This document shows positions 50,536 through 62,069 of a stretch of DNA of 64,000 nucleotides, in pieces. Below the pieces are notes generated by a model, which made no database searches, was not told the DNA's origin, and was given only the letters and a program-made list of their open reading frames with translations. Source of the stretch: Blastobasis lacticolella (Eukaryota > Arthropoda > Insecta > Lepidoptera > Blastobasidae); the NCBI GenBank assembly GCA_905147135.1, contig LR990064.1:14278001-14342000 (forward strand). The letters are read 5' to 3'. The position numbers were made by a program, and so were the translations under genes. Position 1 is the stretch's first letter. Each line of letters begins with the position of its first letter.

Positions 50536-50990
50536 TCAAAGCATAATTATTTATTACGTTTAGACTTAAACAGAATAATTCACTAATTTATTTATTGTAC
50601 GGAACACTCACCACCAAATTTTAAACATCAGTATTAACAACATCCAGTGACGCAGAAGGCAAAAGAAATACATATCTACCTTCAAATAATAATTAACTAA
50701 TTGATATTACCCTGCGCCACTTCAATTTCGGGCTTATTGACGCATCAAACATTGTAAAACAAACCGAAAGCAGAGGAAATAAGGTATTATTTGGTCTGCA
50801 CAGCCTCCCCTTGGGGCAACACTTAGTGGAATGAATCGGATACAAAGAGATGTTAGAGATTAAAAGGAATATTTAAAAAAAGTTAGGGAAATAAACGGGA
50901 TAAGATGCTCGCAGTATTGTCAGGGCTTTGAATTTTTTTCCCATTCTTTTCTTTTCATTTTCATAATTTAGGAACCAATATTTGCTTAAG
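50536..50990. other. Unassigned sequence
   Basis: No feature recognised. Confidence 0.2.
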
Positions 50991-50994
50991 AGGT

Positions 50995-51078
50995 GCCTAC
51001 GGCGTGAGAATGCTGAAGAGCGGGCGAAGTGGAGCAAGAAAAGTAGGAAACACTAAGATGATGATGATGATGATGATT
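50995..51078 (+). pseudogene. RTE-like ORF terminus with (GAT)n tail
   Basis: Translation RCLRRENAEERAKWSKKSRK, then H and stop, followed directly by (GAT)7 at 51058-51076. A short, charged terminus with Lys-Trp and an immediately following GAT tail is the usual end of RTE-type LINEs. Severely 5'-truncated. Confidence 0.6.
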
Positions 51079-51179
51079 TGGTTGAGCAGGAAGCTACAAT
51101 TCATCCTAGGTTAGGGGCTGTTACTGATGATATTATTTTTTGACAGTAATTAGCAACTATGCAAGAGATAATAATAAAA

Positions 51180-51260
51180 TAAAAAATAAACAGTATTTAT
51201 TTAGCATTTAGATTAGGCAAATTTACAATATATACAGCACACATAAAACAATAACATAAA
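51180..51260 (-). repeat. LINE tail fragment
   Basis: AAAATAAACAGTATTTATTTAGC, GATTAGGCAAATTTACAAT. Complement of an AT-rich LINE end. Confidence 0.3.
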
Positions 51261-51409
51261 AAATAAAAGAAATAAAAAAAGAATAACATGAACATGAAAC
51301 AAACAATAACCAAAAAATAGCAAAAAATAAAATAATTTATAAATATACACTAAACGCTAAAAAGGCCAAGGCGCAGCTCCATATATACGCGGAGATGCGT
51401 ATATATGGA
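51261..51409. other. AT-rich sequence with a short palindrome
   Basis: CATATATACGCGGAGATGCGTATATATGG (51381-51409) is a near-perfect palindrome, CCATATATACGC pairing across GGAGAT. Confidence 0.4.
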
Positions 51410-51530
51410 TTTCTATAAATAGAGTGAATAGGCTGTTCCTAGACAGGCATTCTAGGTATTCTTCTTCGGCCGCCCACTTACCACCAGGTGAGATAGCGGT
51501 CAAATGCCTGGCTAGCCTTTTAAAAAATAC
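51410..51530 (+). mobile_element. LINE-F 3' end
   Basis: AGAGTGAATAGGCTGTTCCT, CTTCTTCGGCCGCCCACTTA, CAGGTGAGATAGCGGTCAAA, then an A-rich end. Confidence 0.6.
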
Positions 51531-51920
51531 CGTCAAATGATACTGCTATTATTAGGACCATTATTTTAGACATTTTTAGATTTCAACAGTTTTTCATAAC
51601 GACTCCTGGCATCCCTACTTCCCTAATTACAATTAAGACAATTATCCAGAGACCCGATCCAATATTGCAAAACATCAAAAATATTATAATATTCGTAATA
51701 TTCAAAATAAAACTGCCGCTTCCGTCTTTCAGGTAATTGCGCTGAGAATTCATAATGATTGCGCAATGGGCCTCTTTGGATGTATTTTTTTATGTTTCAG
51801 CGCTCATTTCTGGCAGCTTTGTTAAACCATTCGCGTTTAATTCGTAGCTTTTAGATGATTAGATGGGGATTATTATGATCCAATGAATGAATGAATGATG
51901 ATGGAAAGTCTTTCCGCTGG
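51531..51920. other. Unassigned sequence
   Basis: No feature recognised apart from (GAAT)n at about 51882-51896. Confidence 0.2.
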
Positions 51921-51929
51921 GTCCCCTAG

Positions 51930-52268
51930 TGTACAATAGATTGCCCGATGATGTAAGGAATGCACCTTCTATCGCATCGTTTAAGTGCCGCTTAAACAGT
52001 GGCTATTTAGAATGAATTTTGATGTATTATTTATTATCTTTGTACTAATTTTAAACAATTATTCTTTTGACATAAGCAAAATTATTATGGCATGTATTGA
52101 CACTTATATAACGAATGATATTAATTATGAATTTTTATGTAAATTCTGACATGTTTTTATATCAATTGTGTATTTTATATGTATGACAATAGTGTAATAA
52201 ATTGTGTATCAATCAATTTTGACATGTAACAATGGTTACCAATAAATAAACATGAACTTGAACTTGAA
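51930..52268 (+). pseudogene. LINE ORF2 C-terminus with (AACTTG)n tail
   Basis: VYNRLPDDVRNAPSIASFKC, then RLKQ followed by a frameshift or stop, a 250-bp AT-rich 3' UTR, AATAAATAAACATG and (AACTTG)n to 52268. N-x-L-P-x-x-V-R-N-A...F-K-x-x-L-K is a LINE C-terminal signature, distinct from LINE-F. Confidence 0.7.
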
Positions 52269-52400
52269 CTTTCCTTTGCACAATAACATGGGGTTCTTCA
52301 AAAGGCATGTCTACAGGCACCTCAAAGACCGGCTCTCCTTAGGTTGCAGATGTCCTGGACGACAGTAGCCGCGCACCATCAGGTGGAGTGTCCGTCCGTG
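52269..52400 (+). repeat. Dispersed repeat (CACCTCAAAGACCGGC), copy 1
   Basis: CTACAGGCACCTCAAAGACCG, CTCTCCTTAGGTTGCAGATG, TCCTGGACGACAGTAGCCGC, CACCATCAGGTGGA. The same words recur at 53.11-53.24 kb. Confidence 0.5.
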
Positions 52401-52539
52401 TGCCTTCCTAAGCAAAATAAAAATTTAAATACATTCGTTTTCTGTTCGTCGCTGTTATTCTTGTTCTTGGGTACCATAACCAGTTCGCGCATAGCAACCC
52501 ATAGGTTGCCTGGAAGCAGGCCATGCGCCTTTTATTGAA

Positions 52540-52612
52540 AACGTCCATAGGTTACGGTGACTGCTTACCATCAGGCAGTAAGCTTGTTTGCGACCTTACT
52601 GGTATAAAAAAA
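52540..52612 (+). repeat. Repeat-D
   Basis: AACGTCCATAGGTTACGGTG, CTTACCATCAGGCAGTAAGC, GACCTTACTGGTATAAAAAA. 3' end in plus orientation with A tail. Confidence 0.6.
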
Positions 52613-53104
52613 ACTTATTCCCGGAACACAGAATTTTCATTTATTCAAGTTTTATGATGATTGACGATATCCAACGCACACACTCCTCGAGTCCCGAGTT
52701 CTCATATCTATTCACAGAACTCAACTCTGAAAGCAGAGTGAGCGTGGAAAGTGTCTCCCAGCACTTCATCTGAAGCACGAACCAAATCACGAGGAAAACA
52801 GCCGCGAGTGATCGCCGCCGCGGCCTACAAAGGAGCACAAAGCGCCTCATTCAAACATTATCACCAATCGTCAAAATTGATTCCTCATTTTTAGGGATCC
52901 CTAGAATTCCCGCCAATTCGCCATATCAGCTTTATTCCCATCCCCATTTAATGTGTTTGTATATAGTTGTAGATTACTTATCGCGCAAAGTCGGCATTAT
53001 AGAAAACTAGGTTTTGATCGCGACTACTCGCTCCCGTTCCCGCGGAAACCACATTTGAATTCGAGATCAATTATAGCCTACCTATGTAATATTCTGGGTT
53101 ATAA
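52613..53104. other. Unassigned sequence
   Basis: No feature recognised. Short open frames on both strands at 52590-52850 lack motifs. Confidence 0.2.
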
Positions 53105-53240
53105 GCAGAATTACAGGCACCTCAAAGGCCGGCATTGCATCTGCTCTCCTTAGGTTACTAATGTCCTAGACGACGGTAGCCACGCACCATCAAGTGGACT
53201 ATCTTGTGACTTGTGACCATCAGGTGGATCTGTACTTACC
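53105..53240 (+). repeat. Dispersed repeat (CACCTCAAAGGCCGGC), copy 2
   Basis: TTACAGGCACCTCAAAGGCC, CTCTCCTTAGGTTACTAATG, TCCTAGACGACGGTAGCCAC, CACCATCAAGTGGA. It has a short internal duplication around 53200-53225. Confidence 0.5.
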
Positions 53241-53289
53241 TAATCTGATTTAAATAAAACAAAGCTAAAATTCTCGATTAAACTTTCTT

Positions 53290-53395
53290 TCTTTCTATCC
53301 ATTCGGAAGCTACGATACCACAAACAGATACACAAACACACGTTAAACTTATAACACCTGTCCTTTTACGTCGGTTGTCAAAAATTACTGAACGC
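53290..53395 (+). repeat. Repeat-V copy
   Basis: CCATTCGGAAGCTACGATACC, CAGATACACAAACACACGTT, AACTTATAACACCTGTCCTT. Confidence 0.5.
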
Positions 53396-54119
53396 AAAAC
53401 ATGAATCAACTACGGAATACTGCGTACTGCGGACTCCTCCACAAACCCAAACCGCGCTCACGCTCTCCCAGTTTTTCAATAAAGCATTTCAACTACGACG
53501 TTTGTATTTGGAACGGCATAACTCACTGGTCCACCTCTACGCGGGGAGATCTCGCCTCATTTCACCCGGTTACCCCACAAAAGGGGTAATTTTACCCCCC
53601 ATTGAGCCACCGTGAATGGGGAAAAAATGAGTCGACACTTTATTTATATGAAGCGTATTGGTTGGCGGAATTGGCGCGCGGGGGGTTCGCAGGGTTTCCG
53701 GGGAGGGGGGTTCGCGAAATTAAAGTGTCCACCAAGTGCCGAGTCACCAATCAGTGCCTCATTACACTCGTGCATGTGATGATTTGGGGATTGACACAAT
53801 GCCGCGTAATTTTCTTTGGCGGCAATTTGGTATTTTTGTCCTTCAAATAATATGTATTAAGAAATAGTGGGGAAGGAGATGTATTGCTTTAAAGAGGTAT
53901 GCGCTTTTGGCTGAATTCTGGCCTCTAAATTCAGAAGTAAAAAGTGTAAGAGCAAATAAAAGTAGAAAAATATAATATAAGATAAGGTAAGCTCATAGAT
54001 TAAAGTAAATTCTTGTACCACTTATATTTTGTTCAGCTTTTCAAAAGGTGTGATATAAAAATGGACTTTATTCTATTAGCAATGCATTCCACTTTGATTT
54101 GCTACCACGCTTTTGATTC
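53396..54119. other. Unassigned, GC-rich centre
   Basis: 53520-53800 is GC-rich (GGTTACCCCACAAAAGGGGTAA palindrome near 53568, GGCGCGCGGGGGGTTCGCAG). Two successive open plus frames (53401-53589, 53602-53850) have no recognised motif. Possibly unique host sequence. Confidence 0.3.
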
Positions 54120-54180
54120 TGATTTTAGACGACTGAAAGGTCTTGGCTAAAAAACCTAGAGTCGTCAGAAATTTTATATA
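54120..54180. other. Hairpin-forming sequence
   Basis: GACGACTGAAAGGT and AACCTAGAGTCGTC can pair (7 bp plus 5 bp with small internal loops) across CTTGGCTAAAA. An RNA function is not shown. Confidence 0.35.
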
Positions 54181-54669
54181 TGCCGTTATTATATTCATAA
54201 TGTGTACATATAAACATATTTAATAATTTTCTGCAAAATCGATGTGGTATACTAGATATTTTGTTTATAAATGATACAATCTCCATACAAATCAATCAAT
54301 TGCTCTTCGTTAATCTCGCTTTAACTCGAAAACGGCTAGACCGATTTGAATAATTCTTCTTTTGTTTAGTTGGGGTTGCAGGGTTGGTTAGTACGAAAGA
54401 AAAAAAAAGTGTAGATATACCCTTTTTTACTTTGAGTTTGGTATGTCCGATTCTCATACAGTTAATAACTTCATGGTTTAAGAGGCTGATATTTTAAAAA
54501 CATAATGAGTTAACTATAGTGAACCCATTTTTATTAATTTCGTTGCTGGCGATTCTGGGTTTTTGTCCAAGCCCAAGCAAAAAAAGAAGGTAGTCATTTT
54601 GAAGAATGATCTACCGTCGTTTGCGTCGGTACTTATCGTCAACTTGTGAATTACCATCTAGTAGATTAA

Positions 54670-54828
54670 TGGTGAGGTTCCCCTGGTAGCAGGTTCACGG
54701 AGGTCTGATGGTAGTCGCTCTACTGTAATTATCCGATCTGCTAAATCCTGGATCATGGTCAAGGTGAACGCCGGGCCCTCGTGCGCGGGAGCACAGCCGG
54801 GACATTAACGCCAAGATGATTATTTTTT
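54670..54828 (+). mobile_element. SINE-B 3' half
   Basis: GTGAGGTTCCCCTGGTAGCA, GTAATTATCCGATCTGCTAA, GGGCCCTCGTGCGCGGG, GACATTAACGCCAAGATGAT. Confidence 0.65.
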
Positions 54829-55284
54829 ATTGATGAAATAGTCTACCGTCATTTGTGTCGGTATGTATCGTCAAGTTGTTAATAAACATGGAGCGACCAA
54901 CGTGTCACTGTGTGTTTCCTTCCTACATTACCATCCCCCTCCTTTTTGACGATTGAAAGAAATATTTAATGTCCTGATCAATAAAGAAATTTTGGGTTTT
55001 GAGTATGAACATCCAGTTATGTTAACGTCGCATGACCGAAATTACGATCTCGTTATTTGCGCTGCGGTTTCATAAAATGTTGGTTTGGTTCGTACACGAT
55101 GCAAATTCAGTTCCGAATTTTATAAAAAGGTAGATTACGCGACTAAAATCATGCTCGTGTGGTGTCAGCTTTAAGTTTACAAAATACCTGCAAATGTGTA
55201 CCTAAACTTAATGATTTGGTTTTGTGCCCTCCTATTCATTTTAGAAAAACTTAGTTTGCTAAGATTGTCATTTTGCAATGAGCT
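54829..55284. other. Unassigned sequence
   Basis: CCTTTTTGACGATTGAAAGA and AATATTTAATGTCCTGATCAATAAA (54940-55000) closely repeat 3820-3870, a small dispersed repeat. Otherwise nothing. Confidence 0.3.
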
Positions 55285-55390
55285 TCATCATTCGAGCGGT
55301 CTGTTCCGGCTTCTACCAGGGTCCGCTTTCCGACTTATTTTCCTTCTATTACGCCAGGTCTTGAGCATCCTCGCGTCGTAAGCTATTGGC
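55285..55390 (-). repeat. RTE-like 3' end fragment
   Basis: CTTCATCATTCGAGCGGTCTG, CCAGGTCTTGAGCATCCTCG, CGTCGTAAGC. Same family as 19.36 kb. Confidence 0.5.
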
Positions 55391-55890
55391 TCTTGCATCA
55401 AGCTCGGCGATGTCAATCCGGCATACCGACAGCCAGGCACCTGAACAAATATGGGCTCAGCATATAATTATGCAATTATTATAATTAAATGGTTTCCCAA
55501 AATGTGCGTAATGTAACAATAACATAGGTACAACTGTTAGTTTTGAGGATTTCGTATACGATTTGGGGTGTACCAACATTTTATCTTTTAAACTATTACT
55601 TTGAGCATTGAACTCTTGAAGTACTCTACTTGAACTCCACAAAGATGGCATGGATGGTTGGTGTGATAATGGCAGTAGGTAGTATGGCGACTTTCGAGCT
55701 AATTACTGTGCAGTTTATGCAGTAGCTAGAGTTTATTTTGAGAATTTGAGAACGAAATTATGTTTCCAATAAGCTTTGCAATTAATAATTACCTCAAAAC
55801 ATTCGTGTTCCAACCGGCGCAATATAGAGCAATTTGTATTTATCTCATTACAGCGGCATATTATCTATGTTGAATGAATAAATGAAAATG
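55391..55890. other. Unassigned sequence
   Basis: No feature recognised. Confidence 0.2.
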
Positions 55891-55894
55891 AAAA

Positions 55895-56200
55895 TGATTA
55901 TTTCATTATCAGGTAATGAAATAATCAAATCAAATCAAATCAAATTATTTATTTTCCACACACAACTTAATAAAAAAAAAATACAAAGTGTTCCTTATAA
56001 ATTACTTAAACTCTAGATACATTTAACATTAAGAAAACTATTGGCGTGTGGAGGGTACCAATCTCAGTATAAGCTGAGCAGACACTAAGGACTACTCACC
56101 AACGATTTTCAGATGGCCCCTTCATTTAGTTTAACCTTTCGCTCTGGCACTAGGCCACAAGTAAACAATAAATAATTAAAAATATACATCACAACCTCTT
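55895..56200 (-). mobile_element. LINE 3' end, (TTTGA)n tail
   Basis: Forward (AATCA)n at 55922-55944 is followed by TTATTTATTTTCCACAC, then CTCAGTATAAGCTGAGCAGA and TCTGGCACTAGGCCACAAG. A 5'-truncated LINE copy on the minus strand. Confidence 0.45.
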
Positions 56201-56995
56201 TATAATAAGTAAGTGGGTTAAACAAAATTAAAGATACAAATTGCTACCTAATTTCTTATAATAATTTCAATAACATGAAAAGTTGTATCTACATTATACT
56301 ATATTATATTTGCCTCTTGTTAATAAGTGCTGCTTCTTATGATTTACTACTAAGGTTCTCTTTGCTCAATCAGTAATATCTTTTGTATTTTCGCCTTGAA
56401 ACTATTCTATCTTATCATTTTGGCAGGCTGTGATTGTTGGTATACGTACAGAGTGAATAGTACATTTAGTGATGGTTTGTGGTTAACTTGGTGACGGGCT
56501 ACGGGAGCATGACACACATGTGGTAGTTGTTTCAAGCGTTATGAGAAAATGTTGATTGATAATGAGACAGTCAGGATATTTTAGTGTTGTGACTTACCTT
56601 TGTTCCACCAGGTTAAATACTCTGTTTGTGGGATTTCAACAACGTAGCGACTGCCGAGCAAGTTATGGCTAATTTGAATACTAGATTTTATGAGAGTTTT
56701 ATTTTCTCAAAGCTTGTTTCATCACTGGGCAGAATTAACTGTTGTTTTACCTACCCCAAGGTAGGTTTGCCTACTGTGCTTTGCCCGATCGTCGGTACTG
56801 TTGTAATATCCTATTAGAACACGTGGCTCGTGGACATAGATGACATGATTTTGCCTTGTTAACAATGGCTATAATTTTGGTATCTACCTAAGTACCTACC
56901 GGGAGATTCCAATCCAATACAGACCTAATCGCAACTACTTATGGCAGTTAGCACTACAAAATGTAATACATAGCAAACTATGATACTCCTTCATT
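56201..56995. other. Unassigned sequence
   Basis: No feature recognised in about 0.8 kb. Confidence 0.25.
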
Positions 56996-56999
56996 AACT

Positions 57000-57075
57000 T
57001 CATGTTAGGCCGAACAGCACTCGGAGCAGTGCTCTGTGCCAGGCTCAGTCAACGGCCTTGGCTGTAACATGAAAA
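57000..57075. other. Nested palindrome
   Basis: CATGTTAGGCC and GGCTGTAACATG close a stem around AGCACTCGGAGCAGTGCT, itself a hairpin with a 6-bp stem. Could be a small foldback element or a structured RNA. No further evidence. Confidence 0.35.
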
Positions 57076-57600
57076 CTGGCAGACAGAGTCTCCCTTTTTA
57101 AGAGCCCATGCTCTCGACTGTCCGTCATTCTGTTACGTACACAAGAAGGTCACCAACTGACCGACCATGACCAAGGTAAATAAATAACCCTTTCCATTAT
57201 ACGATTGCGACGCTAGTTAGACGCTACCTCTAGAGCGTAGGTGTAATTTAAAGCTAGCGTGCAACAGACAAACAAACGTGCGGTGACAGCTAGCGGTTTT
57301 CGCTTGTGATATGTGTCTTCAAACAAGTACGATAATGACACGGCTTGTGCCAGCTTACGGCTAACCATGCTGACACAATAGTAGCATAAATACGGGTTTC
57401 ATCCACCACTGCAACCTCGCTGGTGGCTTGTTGCAGCGGCTGGACCCACAGTTCGCGGGGCCGTGCCCGTCTGGTATAATTAATGCCCGCTTAATGTTTT
57501 ACCGGTCTACCATTCGATGGCGTTAGAGATAGACCATTTAGGATCTCCGTGGAGTAGAAAATGCGTAACACCAATTCTAAGTTTCCTCCGACCTACCTGC
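57076..57600. other. Unassigned sequence
   Basis: CpG-richer patches (57200-57300, 57400-57470). No coding frame or repeat recognised. Confidence 0.25.
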
Positions 57601-57862
57601 CAACCAACATCAAGCGACAATGCTTGCGTTGTTGTGTTCCGATTTGACGGATAAGGTAGCCGGCGCAATTGCTGGAATACGCTTAAATCAAACCAAAAAG
57701 GTTTCTAAGGGCATGAGGCATATCATCTTAGTCCTCACAATGACAACGCTTCTGTGGTTCTATATTTCTGTTGCCTGCAACCTAAATGTATAAATCGTTT
57801 ATGTTACTAGGACCTTTACCATCAGGTGGGCTGTCTGCTCGTTTTCACTGCGTAGAATAAAA
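57601..57862 (-). repeat. Repeat-G (minus)
   Basis: TTGTTGTGTTCCGATTTGACGG, GGGCATGAGGCATATCATCT, CAATGACAACGCTTCTGTGG, GTTGCCTGCAACCTAAATGT, CTCGTTTTCACTGCGTAG. Nearly the whole unit on the minus strand. Confidence 0.55.
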
Positions 57863-57879
57863 AAAACCGGGAAAAGTAC

Positions 57880-58034
57880 AACATGGAGTTCTTCAAGAAA
57901 GGGGTGAAAAGGTTTTCACGCGGTCGGCACCGCGTGGGTGATGCAAACTGATATTGCAAACGGCCGGCTGCGGTGACTGCTTTCCATCAGGCCGTAAGTT
58001 TGTTTGCCACATTAGCGGTATTTAAAAAAAAAAC
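57880..58034 (+). repeat. Repeat-D
   Basis: AACATGGAGTTCTTCAAGAA, GGTGACTGCTTTCCATCAGG, CCACATTAGCGGTATTTAAA and an A run. Plus orientation. Confidence 0.6.
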
Positions 58035-59286
58035 ACTTTTTGGTGAAGGCTCGAGTCCAGCAGTGGGCTGTGATGAGCTGTTGTTAACAGCGGGTTTAGC
58101 AGCGAGCTCTTGGCTGTCTCTCAGGTGGGATGCGTGTTGGTAATAATAATTAGCGACCAAATATTGTGACAACTTGTAATCCGGTTTGCTGACGCACGCC
58201 CGGGTACCGTCGGCAGCGATATGGAAGATCTGTGGAAACTGAGAGAGCGAACAAGAAAATATTACTTTTAGCTTTTGCCTGCGAGTTAGTTCGCGTAAAA
58301 TTGGATTGTCATTGAAATGCGAATAAACGAATTCGTGTTATTCTTATTGTGCTACAATATTACAAAATTGCATCAAAATCTGTTCAGTAGTTTTGGCTAA
58401 AGGAGTAACAAATATTTAAATATTGATCAAGTCATTCATAGGTTGTTGTTCATTGATTGTTGAGAGTTCCTATTGTCTTGATTCTTGAATGAATGTATAC
58501 TCCTCCTGAGGATGTTGTTGTTGTTATTCTTTGCTTCGTTACTGCATTCCTCACAGTTCCTCAAACTTCACCAGTCCATATACCTCACTTGTCGACATTT
58601 TTTGTTATTCAACGAGTAAGGTCCGGTAACCGGTAACTCAAACCGGACGCCCCGGTTAGAGCGCTATCAAATGAGTTTAGAAACGCAACGAGTTAAGCAC
58701 AAGACAAAGAGATTTATCAAGGCCAAATACTCAAACAACGCTAAAACTACACCAAAAGTTTATTCAGAAATAAAAAATTTCTTAAGTCATACTTAAGTAC
58801 GTTCTCAACTTGAAATTCTCTATTCAGAAACCGACTGTAACGCACCAAACACGGCGCTTTATTTCATTGATAGCTTTAGTCAGAATTTCGCTCTTACCTT
58901 TAACCGTTAACAGTTCGTTAAATATTAAATCCGATCGATGATAACCACATCAGTGAGACTTAAGTCGTCCTCAGAACTCAACTGCGCTTTCATGCTGACA
59001 GTACATCACACATACCCATACATACACGATTATTTATGATCGCACACACATCGCTGTTTGCTTGCACAGCGATTACTAGTGCGGGAGCATTAATTAGCCC
59101 GGCCCCTAACGCGATTAGCGGCGTCGCGGGCCGCGCTGCTGTGCGGGCAGGTGGGGTGGTGTTTAGTTTATAATAGTTATTATTAATGTAAGCATTTATA
59201 GTCGATATTATAATTTATCAATTAATATTTTATAATTGTTATTTATGATACTTATTAAAAAGTGAATAATTTATAATCTTGAAGGG
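58035..59286. other. Unassigned sequence
   Basis: About 1.25 kb with no supported gene. 59080-59150 is CpG-rich (GGCGTCGCGGGCCGCGCTGC) and could be part of a host regulatory region. TTAGCGACC near 58150 is a stray word. Confidence 0.3.
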
Positions 59287-59294
59287 ATTAATGT

Positions 59295-59555
59295 TATCAC
59301 CATCACAGCCCGTAACAGTCCACTGCAGGACTTAGGGCCTCTCCCACGAAAGGGGAGGTTATTGCCATAATCTCCACGCTTGGCAGGCGGGTTGGAGACC
59401 GCAGTGTTTAAATATAACAATGGAAAATGCTGCTGCCCATTTTCAAGATAACGGAGACTCTTGATCTTTTGCCTCGAAAACATTAGTCGCCTCGTACGAC
59501 ACCCATGAGTGTAAGGGGTTGGTGCTATTCTACTCTGCCGGACACCACACGGCCC
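59295..59555 (-). mobile_element. Retroposon-C, full length, 8-bp TSD
   Basis: 261 bp in minus orientation, from TATCACCATCACAGCCCG to CCGGACACCACACGGCCC, with ATTAATGT at 59287-59294 and 59556-59563. Same length as the copy at 13.55 kb. Confidence 0.85.
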
Positions 59556-59563
59556 ATTAATGT

Positions 59564-60342
59564 AATGATTTGACATTATTTCTATAAAAAAATTTAATCA
59601 CCTACTTCTCTAAATCTGTATGCCTGTCATAAAGGACCCATCTACTAAAACTGTAACAACTGCATAACCATTAATTAATAAATGTACATGATGATGATGA
59701 ACTCTATTAACAAATGTCCACACATGTGATGGATAGACATTTGTTAACATCCGACTCAACGAAGAAATAAAAAAACCAATTTTTTTTTAATACTGGCACA
59801 CTTTATGTTGGGATGATTGTTTTTTTTTGTTCGTTACTCTTCAATGTAAAATTCAACGTAATTCAATTTAAGTCAATGATTATATTTATTTATAATTAGA
59901 GACTACCTTATTAGTTGTTAATTAATGAATACTTATCTTTGTCTCACCTGTCAGTGGCTCACTATATTATCTACACCACTATCGCCACAACTACACCATC
60001 TACCAACTAATTACGAGTGCCTTAGTTTTCGATAAATACTCGATCACCCTAATCAATATCTTCTAAATACTTCTATTCACATATTAGATAAGTACGCTCT
60101 ATCTTAAAATCTAACACGTTCAGTAGCTGCGATGCCACAGACAGACACACACACATCGTACTTACTTATCGACGGTTAATAATATAAGGTAGTAGAATGC
60201 GACACTACCTGGTACTGTACCAGGCGTCCGTAAGATAGCAAGAGTCGATGCACGTGGGTTGCCGCTGCGGCGGCGGAATGAGCAATCAGCGGGTAACTGG
60301 ATCGCAGTGCCGTACTAGAGATTGCGTTATTTATTTGATAAT
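59564..60342. other. Unassigned, with a Repeat-V scrap
   Basis: TAGCTGCGATGCCACAGACAG (60120-60145) is a Repeat-V core. The rest is unassigned AT-rich sequence. Confidence 0.3.
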
Positions 60343-60576
60343 AATTAAATAAATAATCGTGGACAAATTCACACAACGCCATCCAGCCCCACAGTAAGCA
60401 AAGCTTGTGTTATGGGTGATAGGTAACTAATGAACTACACAGAACAAACATAGAACACCCAGACCCGTAACAGAAACTAAAATTCATCATTTCAATTTCG
60501 GCCTGGCCGGGAATCGAACCCGGGACCTCTTGCATGGCAGACCGGCATGTTGACCACTGAACCACTCAGGTCGTCA
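60343..60576 (-). mobile_element. SINE-A, full length (minus)
   Basis: AATAAATAATCGTGGACAAA, AGTAAGCAAAGCTTGTGTTA, AACACCCAGACCCGTAACAG, GGGAATCGAACCCGGGACCT (B box complement), GACCACTGAACCACTCAGG (A box complement). The best-preserved head of SINE-A in the window. Confidence 0.85.
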
Positions 60577-61089
60577 GATTATATAGATATCGCAGCGTGC
60601 TTCCGAGTTAAGTAAAGTTGAGCAATACACGCCAATGCCTGTAACTGGGTGGGCGACGTGCTTTGAGACGATAGAATTTCAAAGAGCTCGCCACTCGTTA
60701 GGAGTGCCTTCTAATACCATTGACGAAGCGAGGATCTTCCCCTAGGATTCCTAAGACGGGTTGAACAGTCTCTGGAACGGATTGGCAGACTGTGTAGGTA
60801 TGTAATTAATAATAATACTATTAAGTATAGTATATTTAAGTATTAGTAAGAAAACCTAAAAATCAAGGATTAATAGTATCAGCACGTTAAAAAACGTGAA
60901 ACGTTTACAGTATGGTCTTAGTCCTTGTAGTAGTCCTGGTAGCTTGGTCCTTGTTATTGTAGGTATACTATAGGATCTTAAGTCTGACATTTACGATAAG
61001 TAAGCAAGTAAAAAAGGGTGGTAGGTGTACGCGAACGAAGTCACACGGGGCCTACTAGTACAATATATACGGTATTGTATAACGCAACC
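60577..61089. other. Unassigned sequence
   Basis: No feature recognised. TTACTTAAGT-rich AT stretch at 60800-60860. Confidence 0.2.
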
Positions 61090-61255
61090 AATGTTTTTCA
61101 GACAGACCTGTAAAAACCAGAAAATGGGCCGCATTATTTTCTGTTAAGTATTTTCAATATTGCGATTTCACACTCACCCGCCTAGCGCGCAGATTACGGC
61201 TAACCCTTCACTGATACGAGTCCAATGAGCTGTTATTGGCTGCTGATGATGACGT
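61090..61255 (+). repeat. Retroposon-C, strongly diverged
   Basis: AACCAGAAAATGGGCCGCATTA, CGCGCAGATTACGGCTAACC and ACGAGTCCAATGAGCTGTTA, then GATGATGACG. An older copy of the family. Confidence 0.45.
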
Positions 61256-62069
61256 CTTTATATCTATTTTTAGTTATTAACATCAGACAACCAAGGGGCG
61301 TCAGTGGTCTTTTCATCAGTAGCTTTTTTTTCTATTAGCAGTATGTTAATTTCTCTTTACGCGGCGTATTAATGATTATTGTCAAAGCGCTATATTGATT
61401 TGTATTTTTCTATTGAAACCTATTTTTAAACTAACCCAATTTATACCTAATGTTTATGTATTTTTTCAAAATATAATGCGTTTAATTGTATTTAATTTCA
61501 TGAATTTTGTTGGAGTTACAATATTTCGACAGTTTATAATTTAAGGTATTTGATTACGTTACATTAAAAATAACCGTTTTTACAATCTTACGGTAACATA
61601 ATATTAATGTTCCCGGAAATGTGTGAAATCTAGTAATTATATATATTTCCTAGGAATTGTATATTTTTCCTAGAAAATGTGTATATTTTGTAGACACTGT
61701 ATTAATTCCTAAATAATGGGCAGCCAGAGATGTATGTTTTGAGATTATGTTGATAATAACACGGGAAAATCCACTGCCACGGCGCTCGAAAACCCTCGAG
61801 TCGTAACTGCACTTTAACGGAAAGTGAAGACTCCACTTAAAAGTCAAGCGTCTTGCCTGTCGCATATTCAATTCCTGTACCTCCATTCCTGCTCTCACTG
61901 TAATCTGTTCAATGTGCCGCATCAACGCTGAACAACTATGCACAGGTTATGCACTCCTGGTACATTCGGCTGGTATGTAGGAAATAATCATGTCTTTTGT
62001 CTAATATTGGTGGGTGGTTTCGGTGGTCTAATGTTGTTTGTTTTACTGTGGAGTTGTATCGCGTATCAC
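61256..62069. other. Unassigned sequence
   Basis: TTTCCTAGGAATTGTATATTTTTCCTAG (61645-61675) is a short repeated word. The 97-codon minus frame at 61650-61943 has no recognised motif. Confidence 0.25.
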
